From Filobasidium wieringae (Eukaryota > Basidiomycota > Tremellomycetes > Filobasidiales > Filobasidiaceae), in the NCBI GenBank assembly GCA_001600055.1, contig BCIV01000001.1:923774-987773 (forward strand): DNA of 64,000 bases, in the 5' to 3' direction. Positions 39,809-51,921 of this stretch are shown here, piece after piece. Every line of letters starts with the position of its first letter. Position 1 is the first letter of the stretch. Under the pieces are notes generated by a model. It was not told the DNA's origin. It saw nothing but the letters and a program-made list of their open reading frames with translations, and made no database searches. Both the position numbers and the translations under genes were made by a program.

Positions 39809-41754
39809 TCAACGAGCACCGTCCGAATCGAAGCTTCTCACTTTGTCATATAAACCCTGTACTACCGCGCTAACCTCCTTGATGGTATCCAGAGTGGTAG
39901 AATATGTGGTCTAGACGTTTGAGAGAGCGATTAGTGAGCAAGCACAACGAAAGTAAACAATTCCACGGGGGCTCACATCTTCGGTAGGCTCATCATAGAC
40001 AATCAATCGGCCCTTCTCCTGATCAAGCACTCCATGGAAGACTTTGTCCAAGATCATCTGACTCAGTCTGAGACCAACAATCGCATGTTCAATTCCAATC
40101 CTTTTTCCATGCGAAAGTTGACGAGCCAACTCACTTGGATTCAACACTCGATACAGGTTGACCGACTTCCTGGGCGACATGGGAGAGATCAACCACAGAA
40201 TAGGGTTCAATCACCCTGACCAAGTTTTGCTCCAATAGAGTATCGTAAAGGTGAGTCAAATGGGTTCGGATGAGTTGGTCATGTTGTAGTTCTAGAGCGG
40301 TCACGAACGATCAGATCCATCTCGAATACGTATTATGACCCAACTTCAACTCACCGTTAGTGTACTCCTTCAAATTCTTCTCAAACTGTTCCAGACTCCT
40401 CTCCTTGAGCGCCTTTGCGACCGCTTGCATGGCCTCCAAATCCTTCTTTCCCTGATATTTCTGTGCGAGCTTCATGGTGAAGATGGGAGCGAGATCGTCC
40501 GGCTAAGATAAATAGCATTTCGGATATCAAATCTTTGCCTAGTACGGTTTCTATCTATACGACTCACGAGGCTCATCATGATCTTACATAAACACATGTA
40601 TTTCAGAGCTGGCAGAGCTCGATCATCATCCTGACCTGCGAACCCTTCAAACGTTTCGAAAAAGTAAGAGTACCTGGGTCATCCAATCGAGGCATAAGCG
40701 ACGCGACATTCGATAGAGGAAATCAGTATGTCATGCGTACCCAGTCTTGTAATCCCGATCTTCCGTATGCAAGGTACCGGATTGCGAATCGAGTTGAGCT
40801 TGCAGAAGAGGAGGGCAGTAGATGGAAGCGGCAGCCGTTCTGGCAGCAGTCAATGCTGACTGATATTCATAATACACAAGGTGCATATTCAGTCAGAAAT
40901 TGTCCTTTGATGTAGGAAGCAGGGCAAAAAACGTACCTTCGCTTTGGGCATATTCTTCGTGGCGTGGTTCACTCGAGATTCCAACAGATGGACCTCAGTC
41001 AAGATCATTTTGTCATCCAATTTTCGGAGTTCCTTCAAAAGGCTTTCAATCAGAAGAAGTGCTGGTCGATAAGTCTTGGCTTCAAGTTGACTATTATATT
41101 ACGGGGCAGATAGAAATGGTCAGCTTGGATCTCGAAACCGATAGTGAGAAGACTTACAGTCCAATGAGTTTAACCTCCAAACTTTGCCTAAGGAACGCTC
41201 GGTTCTCATTCCGAGCCCATTCTACGTTTTCTTGTATGGCGCCCATCTGTTTCTCCCGGCCCTCCGGCGTGTTTGGGAAAGAGTCGATCAAGGTCCTGAC
41301 TATGAGTTGTTCATACAAGCGTGAGTGATTAGCAACGAGGTCGATGTTCCTAGATCGGACGTTCTTCAACCTACTCAGTCGAGCTGTTTTAGCCTTAGCT
41401 ATGCTTCCCATGAATGCTCTCGAGTCCGTTACAAGCTGTGCTAGTGCGTCCGAGTTCCTGGATTCACATTCCTCTAGTTAGGCCAACCGCATCACCGAGG
41501 CGAATCTGTTCGAAACTCACCCTGCAGCCTTGTAGAGTCCTCCCAACTTGAGCAGAGCTGTCTCCTGATTTCTGATGGAGTCTTCATTGGCTGATTACGT
41601 AGAAATGCATTGGTTATCAGACTTAGAGCAACCCTCGGTGGAAGCGATAGCACTGCTTACTGGTCTTTTCGGATAGTACCTGCTTGTATAGCTGCTCCGC
41701 TTGAGCGGGGTCCGATGCAGCTATAGAATCAGCTTGAAGGATGGTGGAAGTCAT
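39809..41754 (-). CDS. RPN6: 26S proteasome lid subunit RPN6 (PSMD11)
   Basis: PCI-domain subunit of the 19S lid that bridges lid and core particle. Model: complement(join(39809..39910, 39977..40067, 40135..40291, 40355..40502, 40568..40673, 40741..40859, 40937..41090, 41158..41457, 41521..41590, 41661..41754)), 446 residues (human 422). Signatures: [102 protein letters not shown], then the PCI part [20 protein letters not shown] with [20 protein letters not shown], and a C-terminal helix. All ten exons join in frame with YAG acceptors. Diverges from the SUZ-domain gene. Confidence 0.96.
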
Positions 41755-42206
41755 TTTCGTGCCGTTCTGTTCTGTTGTATAATCTATGGCAACGGGTACG
41801 TTTGGGATCAGAAATCGTCACGGAGATCATCTCAAGGCATAAACATGACGACTCGTCATCTAGGTCGTTGGGATGTCAACCGCTTGAGTAGCGGACATTA
41901 ATGGGCAGCAATGTCCGCGTACCTGGATGTGAGAGGGGACTTGCGGGTCGATGCTCTGGGTGTTCTTGTGCTCAACTCAATACTCTTCAACCAAAAGCAT
42001 CTCTTATGGAAGGATCCAAAACTCTGACCTCACATATATTGGAAGACTATATTTGTCTCCAATTGGGCTGGTATCGGTGACGCATTGTGACTGGATCGAC
42101 CTGGCTCTAGACTCACAAATGGTCTGACGCAAGTCAATTCACTTCGATCCCGAACGAATCCCCTTCTCCTGCTTGCTCTCTTGTGGCCCATAACGATTCC
42201 AACAAT
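41755..42206. other. Divergent promoter region (RPN6 / SUZ-domain gene)
   Basis: 452 bases between divergent starts. I looked for the yeast proteasome element GGTGGCAAA and did not find it. Nothing else seen. Confidence 0.45.
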
Positions 42207-44426
42207 ATGCAACAAACACCTGCAAAGTCTGCGGCCGGTTCTGACGACGATTGGGAGACTGTAAGTACTAGACAGGTTGTTTTCTCACCTCGTTTTCTAA
42301 TATCGAGCGATTGTCCGCAAATCTCGATCTTAGTCCGATTTTTCAAACGTTGCGCAAACAAGGCTTGCAAATCCTCTCACCAGCAATGAAGCAGCCATTC
42401 AGCAACTTCGGTCAAATGCTCCAACATTTCAACCTCGCACGACCAAACCTCCTTCACCGAAAATATGGGAACCACAGCCTCCGTCTGCACCTCCTTCAAC
42501 GTCACTATCTAGCAAAACTACCAGAGTATCAAGCGGGACGGGGAGAAGTGTTCTAGCTGGACCTGGGGCTATCGACCGGAAGGATGATTGGGAAAGCGAT
42601 AACGGAGTGTTCGCATCGTCATCAATCGATACCATTACGAATAACAACGTCAATTCAAGCAGATCGATATCCGAAATAGGATCTCGGAGTAGCTCTGCAG
42701 CCCCAGTCCTCTTGAAAAGACGTTCCGACCCTCAAAAAGAGAACCAAGGATCACAGCGACAACCACAGAATCCGCCTTCAGTCAGTGACAGAGGGAACCC
42801 GTTTGGAGATGACGAGGAGTGGGGTCGAGATCCTCGGACGATGCCAGTGAGCAATACACAAGTTTGGGACGAAGCGTAAGTATCTGTCGGTCTTTTGGTC
42901 TGATGGTCCGATGCTAAATCCCCTCGCAATATTGCAGCAATGCGGCTGTTTCTGCACCAATACCCCTTTTAACGAAAAACGTCCTGCCTTCCACGTCATT
43001 CCGCATTCTACGACGATCGTCTCCTGCCACGACATCATCCTCCTCATCTAGAGATGTTGGTAGTACCCACCCATCGACGCCGGTGCAATCTGGACATACG
43101 CCTTCTGGATCTCGATCAGGTTCTCGACGAGGTAAAACCTTACCAGAAAGGGAAGAGGAATACCGAAGAGCTAGAGAGAGAATCTTCGGAAAAGAGGAAG
43201 CGGCTGGGCTTGACGATTCGCCTGCCGATAACCGTTCGGAGATCAGTGTGGGGGGAAGTGCAAGTGGGGCCACTACCCCAGCACAGTCGAACGGTAGCAC
43301 CGGTTCTGGTCCAACCTCTACATCTCAAGCAACCGCAGCTCAGCTGAACGCGGCTGGGGTCCAGATCGGCAGGACCGCTAGTTCTGTGTCAAACGTTACT
43401 TCAGCATCAAGCAGTACGAGAGGTCGGAACGTCCCTCCTCAAGCACAAACAGGAAAAAGGAGGAATGAGAGCCACTTTGAGCCACTGCGACCACCTACTC
43501 AACTGCAGCCGCCACTGAGTTCTCCGGTTGTTCCTGGATACCCGAGAGGTCCCAGTCGAGATCGTTTCAACGCGAACGGGTATGGGCCCCAGGGCACGTA
43601 TCAAAGCTTCGAGACTGCGCCTTACGGTATGGGTTTGTCCGGCGGAATGCCTTATGCAGGGACCATGCAGCAGCAGTTGGTGGGTCAAGGAGGAAACTTT
43701 CAGCAGCATCAGCCACAACCGCAACAGCAAACAGGGTTCTCTCAATCAGGACCGCTCTATCCCGGCTATAGAGGTGGAAATGGAAATGGGTTCGGTGGAC
43801 CTGGAATGAATTCTAGTTCAGGGGGAGGACCGATGAGACAACCAATAGGGCCTGGTGACGTAGATGGCATGGGCTTTGGCCAGCTTCGAGTTTCGGAAGC
43901 GCCCAATTATGTTGGTGGCCATGCACTTGTACCCGGTCAGCTGGCAGACTGGTCAGGATCGAGACCGGCATATAGCAGTTCAAGCTCGAGCTCCAGTTCT
44001 GATATCAGTTCCGCCGGACCCGGAGGATACCCGTATTCCGGTGGCATAGGCTATCAGCCAGAGATGAACTATCGGCCATCTAATACACACAATAACCTGT
44101 CAGTCGGTATGGGCTATAACGGGCAGCCGTCGCCTGCTTTCCAACAGCAGCAGCAGCCCCAGCTACATCAAATACAGCAACAGCAGTATCATCCACAGCA
44201 ATATCACCAGAATCACCAATCGCTACAACAAATTCACGAACAGCCGCAATTGGGCTATGTAGGCGGATATGGATTGCAACCTGCCCGGCACAGCAAGTCT
44301 CGGTCTGGATCAGTCAATGGAACTGGGGTTACGAGCGGAAATTTGACTCAAAGGGGAGGGCAGATATGGCAGCCCCCTCGGAATGGTGGATCAGAATATG
44401 GAGGGTCTGGAGAGAGCCGGACGTGA
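42207..44426 (+). CDS. SUZ-domain protein with glutamine-rich low-complexity tail
   Basis: SUZ domains are short RNA-binding segments found in proteins of mRNA metabolism. Model: join(42207..42260, 42334..42875, 42938..44426), 694 residues. The start is MQQTPAKSAAGSDDDWET; a frame upstream exists but begins with GTG, not ATG. Residues 20-200 are Ser/Pro-rich. The SUZ-like part is FRILRRSSPATTS followed by KTLPEREEEYRRARERIFG, the latter the family's conserved closing motif. No R3H domain precedes it, unlike many SUZ proteins. The last 300 residues are Gly/Ser/Gln/Pro-rich, with Q runs (FQQQQQPQLHQIQQQQYH), a prion-like composition suited to granule formation. Identification rests on the one motif. 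Confidence 0.7.
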
Positions 44427-44725
44427 ACCATGACTGGTGCATATGATATGTGGCAGATTCATCGACGTTTAGATTAGCAAGTCCGACCTATGTATACCGC
44501 AACGGCTAGGTTTCTCTTGCCCATCATATCCATAAATTACAGAATGACACGTGTTGATGATAACACGCGACGGGTTAGAGCGATGAGAGAGCAGCAGAAC
44601 AAAGCTGGAGTCTATCGGATTCAGCTTGGTAGTTGCATTTCGGTCTATGTCCCGTTGGCAACTCAACGCTGAAGATCAAGAACCTCGAGGGATCATCGCC
44701 CTAACTTGTTCAGTGAATCTCCATC

Positions 44726-46880
44726 ATGCTTCCTCCGGCGAGACCATGGGCTTCGCTGAGCGCTGTCCAGCTGCTAGTCGGTAAGTCATACTTGAAGCTA
44801 TCATATGTTAAGCCTAATTGACACCCTGCTATCATGATAGAGAGAGCATGTGATCCTATGATATCCGAGCCCAACTATGCAGTCAATCTTGAACTAGCAG
44901 AACTCGTGACCAACAAAAAGGCTAACACGTTAGTCGAGGATTGTCTATCTTGATGTGCTGCTTGAGCTGATTGATCGCTGAAACGAAGACCTCGAGAAGC
45001 TGCCATGGAAACGGTCAAGAAGATCAATGAGCGAAATCCTCATTCAGCCATGCTAGGTCTTCATGTGGGATGCAGCCTTTGGCAGGCTGAATTATCAATG
45101 CTTACCGTATTGTCTTGTAGTTGCTAAACACACTTGTCAAGGAATGTGGATATCCCTTTCACCTACAAATTGCAACCAAGGAATTCTTGAATGAGCTTGT
45201 CAGAAGATTCCCAGAGAGACCGCCTGCTTTGATGGGTCCAGTCATGTCGAAGACCCTAGAGGTATGAAGACGTGCCAGCTCGAGAAAGCGGAATTCATAC
45301 TGATACCTGTTTCACAGCTAATTCATGAGTGGAAGAACACTATTTGCGTTACTTCTAAACACAAGGAGGATCTTGTACATATTCGAGATATGCACCGCTT
45401 GCTGTCTTATAAAGGTACGGCTAAAGTATGAGCGGTCGTCAACCAGAGCATCAACTAGACTCTTGCCTCCCTTTTAGGTTATCGATTCAAGGCGTTTGAT
45501 GCCACCAGAGCAATGGCTTCCGCTAACCCCACGGAGGTTAGTAAAGAAGAGAATGTTGGATGCGAAACTCTTTTTGACCGTAATCTCACGTCAGAACTTG
45601 AAATCTCCTGAGGAATTAGAGGAGGAGGATCGTGCTGCTAAATCGGCAGTGAGTACCTCACCGTAAAATTGGCGATGTTGAGATCTTAAACATGCCAATT
45701 CATACCATAGAAACTCCAAGAGCTAATCAGACGAGGAAGTCCAAAAGATCTGGCACAGGCTCAAGAATTGATGAAGCAATTGTCTGGAGCAGTACGTATC
45801 ATCAGACTGTAAACTGAAAGGTGAAATCATGCGTTAAAATGTACTCCTTCGATTACAGGAACCGGAGAAACAACCAGATTACGAGGCACAAACAAAGTCT
45901 GAGTTGGAGAAGGTGCAACAGAAGGCTATTTTGCTCAACGATATGTTGAACAATGTAGATCAAGGGGAGAAGATCGGTATTGATGGGGATGCTTATAACG
46001 TACGTGGCAACCAACCAAACGAGAGCAAGGATACTACTGATTAGCTATGCATTAATACAGCAAGTTTCCCAAGTGTGTAAAATGGCTCGTCCTAAGATAC
46101 AGAAGTGGATAGGCGACGCCGGAGAAGATAATGCGGAGCTGATGGGTATGTCATATTGGATGGTCTGATCTTCTGCTTCAGGCTAACATCTCCAGCGTAA
46201 CAGATCGCTTGCTCCTGATAAACGATCTAATAAATAACGTTCTCAATCGATACGAAGCTATCAAAGCGGGTGATTGGGCTAAAGCCCAAGAGATCGATGC
46301 GACGTACGTTTATCACTTATGTCAAATTTACTGAACGAATCAGCTGACGATGAAGTATAATATCAGTCTTAACCCTCAAAACAAGCCTCCAGATCTCATT
46401 TCTTTCGATGTCTTTGGCGATGACAGCAATCTGAACGCTCTTAGCCCCGGCACACCAGTTGGAGGTTCTACACCTGCTCCAGTAAGCGCCCCCACAGCAC
46501 CAGGAGGTCTACCTCTAGACCTTTTCGGCAGCTTCTCATCGGCTGGACCATCTGGACCAGCCGCTGCCACCAAGCCTAGACAAGATCCCATGTCTTTCTT
46601 CAACACCCCTCATATTCAGCCGCAACAATCTCAACAACAAGCCTTCCAGCAACCAGCTTATGGAATGGCTTCTGCTCAACAGCCTACCAATATGCTTGCT
46701 GGTCTCAATTTCGGAGGCCCTTCGACCTCGGCAGGCTCAGGTAGCAACACCCCCATGAGTGGATTCGGAACTGGTATTTCATTGCCCATGACGCCCGCGT
46801 CTGGCCAAAACACGTCAATTCAACCTGCCCCTGCCCCCAAGGCGAAAAGCGATCCTTTTGCCGATCTGGCCAACTGGTAG
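44726..46880 (+). CDS. VHS-GAT domain adaptor (GGA/TOM1/LSB5-like)
   Basis: Ubiquitin- and clathrin-linked sorting adaptor at the trans-Golgi or endosomes. Model: join(44726..44780, 44841..44928, 44989..45064, 45121..45261, 45318..45414, 45478..45536, 45595..45648, 45711..45791, 45859..45999, 46061..46145, 46204..46303, 46367..46880), 496 residues. VHS domain about 1-135: VERACDPMISEPNYAVNLEL, NPHSAMLGLHLLNTLVKECG, LQIATKEFLNELVRRFPER, LELIHEWK. GAT domain about 195-300: LQKLIRRGSPKDL-type helix (here LQELIRRGSPKDLAQAQELM), KAILLNDMLNNVDQ, DRLLLINDLINNVLNRYEAI. The tail is Gln/Pro/Ser-rich and ends in DPFADLANW. No C-terminal GAE ear is present, so it is closer in layout to LSB5/TOM1-like proteins than to full GGAs. 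The acceptor at 44988 is GAAG. Confidence 0.88.
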
Positions 46881-47174
46881 ACCTAGATGTGACAAACGGG
46901 CATGTGATTGAGTGCCGTTCGAGAAGAGAAGGAGACGGAGTGTTGTACCTACTGCTATTATCATATCACACCAAATTTCGGTATCTGGTATGATGCGCTT
47001 ATTTCCACCCTTACTTTGCCTCGACTGCTCATGACGAAGCGTCCTGCTTGGCCTAGAGCAATCGTGCTTAGGAATACCTGTGCGATTACAATATAGATCA
47101 GAAGCTCAGAAGACCTGCATTTTCCTACCCATCTATACAGATATCTATTCGCTCATCGGAACTGAACAAACAAA

Positions 47175-48751
47175 ATGGCTGACGACGCTGTACCCATCCC
47201 TCTCGATCTCAAGCTACCTCAATATGCTTTCCAGTTACAAGACGAGAGCTTGAGCAAATTGCATGACAATGCTGCCAAATCCTTCTGGGATAGTATAGAA
47301 AAGAACGGTATGCAGGCTATCCTTAGTTCTTGTTACATAGGTCTGAGAGCCTAATATGTCTGCGACCGATAGAGATGGCCCCGTATATGGCAACTCTTCC
47401 TTCTTCCATCAAACCACCCTCCGCCGACTTGTATACGGAATTGAAGACTAAGAACGAGGAGCAACTGAAGAAGATCGAAGCAAAGGTCAAGGATGCTGAG
47501 GAAAGCCTGGGAGAGATAGACGTATCTGAGCCTTTACGGGAAAAGGCTGGTTACTTGGTCACCATAGGAGACAAGGTACGCTACATGTGATTATGGTCAT
47601 AGCCAATCCAGTGGTTGACATCGAGCCATAGGACAACGCCTTAGCCGCTATAGACGTTGCATTAGAGAAGACAGCTGGAGTTGGAGCACGGATAGACCTT
47701 GTCCTTGCTAAGATCAGGCTCGGAATGTTCTTTAACGACAACAGCTTGATCGACAATAACATCAAGACCGCACAGGAGTAAGTGTTCGATGATCCCTTTC
47801 TCACTATACACTACTTATCTTACTTTCCTTACATAGCTTGATCGAGAAAGGCGGTGACTGGGATCGACGAAATCGACTAAAGGTGTACTCAGCTGTCCAT
47901 TTCCTCTCTATCCGCAAATTTCAAGAAGCTGCCAACCTCTTCCTCGATTGTCTTAGCACATTCACTGCGACTGAGTTGATGGAATATGACGAGTTCGTCG
48001 CATTAACAGTGGTCGCAACCGGTGTCGGATGCGATAGGGCAGGAATCAAGACCAAGGTATGTCGTCAGAATTTGGTGGTCCTGTACGATTCGCTCATCCA
48101 TGTTTAAATTAGGTCTTGAACAACGCTGAAATTAACTCTCTTATGCCCCAAATGCCTGCCCTTGCAACCTTTACGAAATCTCTATACGAATGCAATTACG
48201 CTGAATTCTTCACTTCTCTGGGTGAGGGAAAACGACATCGTTGCCGATTTGAAACATGACGTTAACGACTGTCCTTTTTTCTTACAGCCGAGGTTGAGGA
48301 GACGTACCTCACGCCAGTCCCAATACTTGCGCCTCACGCTCGATACTATGTCAGGGAGATGAGGATCAAGGCGTACAAGCAGATCCTTGAGAGCTACAAA
48401 TCCTTGACAATCGAGAGGATGAGCAAAGCATTCGGAATCAGCACTACCTTTTTGGATAGGTAAGCCAGGTTCAGACTGTGCTTGCAAGGTCTAAGCTGAC
48501 TTCATCGGCATCGGGTAGCGATTTGTCACGCTTCATTTCCAATGGACGACTGGCTTGTACGATCGACAAGGTTTCCGGTGTCATAACCACTACAAAAACT
48601 TCGGCTGAGAACAAGACTGTCGCATACGAACAAGTAGTAAAGCAGGGGGACGTCCTACTCAACGGTTAGTGCATTGTCCTTCCCAGTTTGAGCTTGACTG
48701 AACCGTTTCATATCATCAGAGATCTCCAAACTGAGCAGGATTATTGGTTGA
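47175..48751 (+). CDS. RPN7: 26S proteasome lid subunit RPN7 (PSMD6)
   Basis: PCI-domain subunit of the 19S regulatory lid. Model: join(47175..47307, 47373..47575, 47632..47777, 47837..48056, 48113..48221, 48288..48459, 48519..48664, 48720..48751), 386 residues (human 389). Signatures: IPLDLKLPQYAFQLQ, YLVTIGDKDNALAAIDVALE, RIDLVLAKIRLGMFFND, LIEKGGDWDRRNRLKVY, SIRKFQEAANLFLDCLSTFT, then the PCI winged helix ARYYVREMRIKAYKQILESY, MSKAFGISTTFLDSDLSRFI, LACTIDKVSGVITT and VVKQGDVLLNEISKLSR. It lies 5.4 kb from RPN6, in opposite orientation, so not a shared transcript. Only 83 bases separate its stop from that of the convergent dehydrogenase. Confidence 0.96.
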
Positions 48752-48834
48752 ATATTTAGAGCTTTCCATTGTACAATTTTCATGACATGCGCTTGTCTAT
48801 ACAGATAAAACGATTCTCGCGACATTCTGTGTGA

Positions 48835-50394
48835 TTAGTTGTATTCTATCATCGAGAAGTCAGCTTGGGTGATCTGGAAAGGGTGAGAAAGGCGGTCAAC
48901 ACAAGTGTGCTAGAAACGAATAAAGGAGTTTCAGACCCTTACCCATTGCAAAGCATCTCTCAGCCACCCTGGAACCAAGCCGGCGCTCAAGCTAATGACT
49001 CGCCCGCACTGTGTATAGAAAGGCATGCGCACAACGTGACTGTCTTGCGATTCCAGAGCTGCTAAGATTCTAAGTGCGACCTGTTCCGGTGACAGTGAAG
49101 GAGCCATAAATCGGAAGAAGTATGAGGTAGGAAAGCGGATCTTTGAGAATAGTGGAGTTCGGATGTGGCCTGGTAGCATTAACGTTGTCCGTACGGCGGG
49201 CGCATTGTAGCGGTTGTTGAGTTCAAAGCGCAAGGCATCGTACATCGTTATCAAGGCCGCTTTGGAAGCACAATAATCCGCTAATGAACGCTATAAGATC
49301 AGCCAGAAGTATATGGATTGACCTGAATCGACGCACTCATCTGAGCCGATCCGATCATTCCCAACACGCTTGCTACCGTTACGATATGTCCACTCTTCGC
49401 TGCGAGCATGTCTGGCAAGAATGCCTTAATCGTCCAGAAATGGGACAAGACATTCACTCCGAAAGTTCTTTTTAGGTCGTCAGCAGTCCAGCTTGTAGCA
49501 TAACTATGGTTCTGTGATACTCACCGAGTGACATCTTCTTCCTCCAGATCCAATAGCAATTTGCCAGAAACCACACCAGCGTTATTCACCAGCATGGTGG
49601 GTCGACCAACCTGATCAAGTGTTCTTGATCAGTATTGGACTGACTACGACTATCAATCATCTTACCTCGTGCCAAATTTGACTTGCTACAGCTTGAACGG
49701 CTTGGCAGTTGGAAATGTCGCACACATACTGCGCAGCGTTTCCTGTGAGAACAAGCAGACCAGTCAGCAAGCTTGACTGGCATTGTAATATCCATTCAAA
49801 CGGACTGTGCGATTCGCTAGAAGGCTGAATATCGAGAACCACCACTTTAGCGCCTTTGTCGCAAAGATAGCGGACAAGAAGGGCTCCAATACCAGACGCA
49901 CCTATATGGCGGAGATAAGCGAAGGACGGCCAGTGCGTTCAGATATGGAATTACATACCGCCTGTGACGACTACGATCTGCTCTTCCCATCGTATCGGCT
50001 GACGCCTAGCAAGCGGATTCCTTCGATTATTATAGCTCGTTGCTAAATGCTTGAGAAAGGCTGGAGAGGAAACATCAATGTCCAGCCCTTCAGAATCCCT
50101 CTCCGACATACCGACAATCCCTACAGCGATTGCATAAGATGCGCTGTACTTCAAAAGATCGCTGCTGAGAGTTGCAGCCTGTTGCTTGAAGACGTGTTTT
50201 GAGATTTCAATTCCCGCTTTTAATGTAACAGGAAGGATGGCCGCGAATTTCGGGTTGAGAAGAGTATTTCCCGCGAAATCTACGACCGAATCGATCGTAA
50301 CGGGTAAAGGCGGTCCATTCGTCTTGCTGACGCCTTCGTCTTGGCTTGGGTTGGTGTCCCTATGAGATACAGAACGAAGGGCACGACAGACCAT
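48835..50394 (-). CDS. Short-chain dehydrogenase/reductase (SDR)
   Basis: NAD(P)-dependent oxidoreductase, Rossmann fold; resembles the lipid/retinol dehydrogenase-like classical SDRs. Model: complement(join(48835..48873, 48943..49280, 49337..49467, 49525..49610, 49666..49742, 49806..49901, 49959..50394)), 400 residues. Cofactor loop VVVTGGASGIGALLVRYL, acidic VVVLDIQ after beta2 (favours NAD), NNAGVVSG, catalytic Ser in VTVASVLGMIGSAQM, and YCASKAAL with the catalytic Tyr and Lys. About 130 N-terminal residues precede the fold and include a hydrophobic segment (FAAILPVTLKAG) that may be a membrane anchor. Weak points: the donor GTCCGT at 49805 and the acceptor AAAAG at 49468. The last exon encodes only ITQADFSMIEYN. 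Confidence 0.87.
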
Positions 50395-50559
50395 GACCAA
50401 TATTAACAATCAAGTTCGTTCGAAAATCGTGATTCATCGTTTCATGCAGTTGACAAACGGAAGGGACGGACGCTTGATCTGGCTATGCTATACTATCTCC
50501 CGCCTATCTTTTCTCTTCGTTTGCCCTCCCGCTTCGCCTCGCACACATCGATGCAAAGC

Positions 50560-51674
50560 TCACCTCGTCCAAACTTCCACTCCCTTGCCTAAGGCATCCT
50601 TCTTCCCACCTGCGCTAGTCTTTGCCTGAGCAGCCTCCGCTCGGTAAGCCTTGAGTCTTTCCAGTCTCTCCTTCTCCTCCTGTTCCTTCTGGTTCTTCTG
50701 TGCCTCGCGTTTATTAGCGTTTTTGCGCTGAATTTTGGTAGGGGTAGATGAGGCGTTGTTGGCGACAGAGGTGTTTTGAGAGGACGTGGTTCGTCGCGTG
50801 GAAGGGGTAGAGAAGTTGGGGTTGTTTTGCGTCAACAAGGAGAAGCGATTCATAGAAGGGGCAGAAGGAGCTACGTATGAGAGCAAATTCTCTATCAGTT
50901 GTGGAAAGGATGGAGAGGCTATCGCATCGGCGGGTCTCACCTTTAGAGGAAGAAGCTGCGACACTAGCGAAACTTCCGTTGGCACTGCTTCCTCCAACGA
51001 ACTTCTTAGGCATCTCCCAGCCATCGTCCTCGTGCTCATCGTCCTGATCGTCATCGTCGCTTGTGGAGATGCCAGTCTCGAGCTGTTCTTCCTGGCTCGA
51101 AGCGATAGGAGCTGGTTGTGAGGACGCCTCAGGGACAATCTTCATAACACGGGCTAGCTGAGGCTGTTTTTGATCATCAGGTAACATACTTGTTGAGGTA
51201 AAATCAAATGGTCAGACACGAATGGCTGGATAGGCCTTTTTACAGGACGACTTACTCATCGACCTCGGTCTTTGGAGCTTTCTTGACCTTTTGCTCGGCA
51301 AGGGTCTTGTTTTTCTTGTCCTTCTTCGTCTTTTTCTCCTCGACAACAGGAGCAGATGGCTCGGGCTTCTTCTCATCCTGCTCGGCTTCCGATGGGCTGA
51401 ACGCATCCTTTTCACCTCCAGAACTCAGTCCGCCAGATCCGGCCGCAGCGGTACTCTTCCTCTTCTTGGATTTTTTTGCTCCACTCTTTTTGGATCCCGA
51501 AGCGCTCCCAGTCAATTCATCCTCGAATAGACCCTTCCCACCAGGCAGATTTATGTTGTTTTTGACCGCTCCGACAATATCAGTTTGAGGGTTTTGTTGA
51601 ACATATCGCCAGCCCGCAATTAGAGCGACCAGAATACCGGCGGAGACGAGAGTTTCGGTGGGTATGTTTGGCAT
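50560..51674 (-). CDS. N-terminally membrane-anchored, highly charged protein, function unknown
   Basis: Model: complement(join(50560..50870, 50941..51188, 51256..51674)), 325 residues. One hydrophobic segment near the start (VSAGILVALIAGWRYV, about residues 10-25) would anchor it, with the rest on one side. Then a Lys-rich block (SKKSGAKKSKKRK), acidic/Lys alternation (EEKKTKKDKKNKT), an acidic stretch (STSDDDDQDDEHEDDGWEMP) and a Lys/Glu/Ala-rich helical end (NANKREAQKNQKEQEEKERL). The motif DGWEMPKKF is the only part that looks like a short conserved element. No catalytic domain recognised. The intron at 51189-51255 ends ACAAG. Confidence 0.65.
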
Positions 51675-51921
51675 TTTTGAGCTAAGACAGATCTTCTGGA
51701 GCTATGTTTAGGAGGTCTGTTGTGAGGATTGCCTGTTTGAGCTGAACTTAGATGGGAGATCGTGGATGCTCAGCCAATTGATGTTGATTGATCGATGATC
51801 AGTCATTTACCCTGACGTGGCATGACACAAATACGCGTTTAAACCGAATTTACGTAAAAAGGTGACTTTTCTGAAAAAATGTCACAATTATATAGAAATT
51901 CTTGATGTATATCGATTACAA

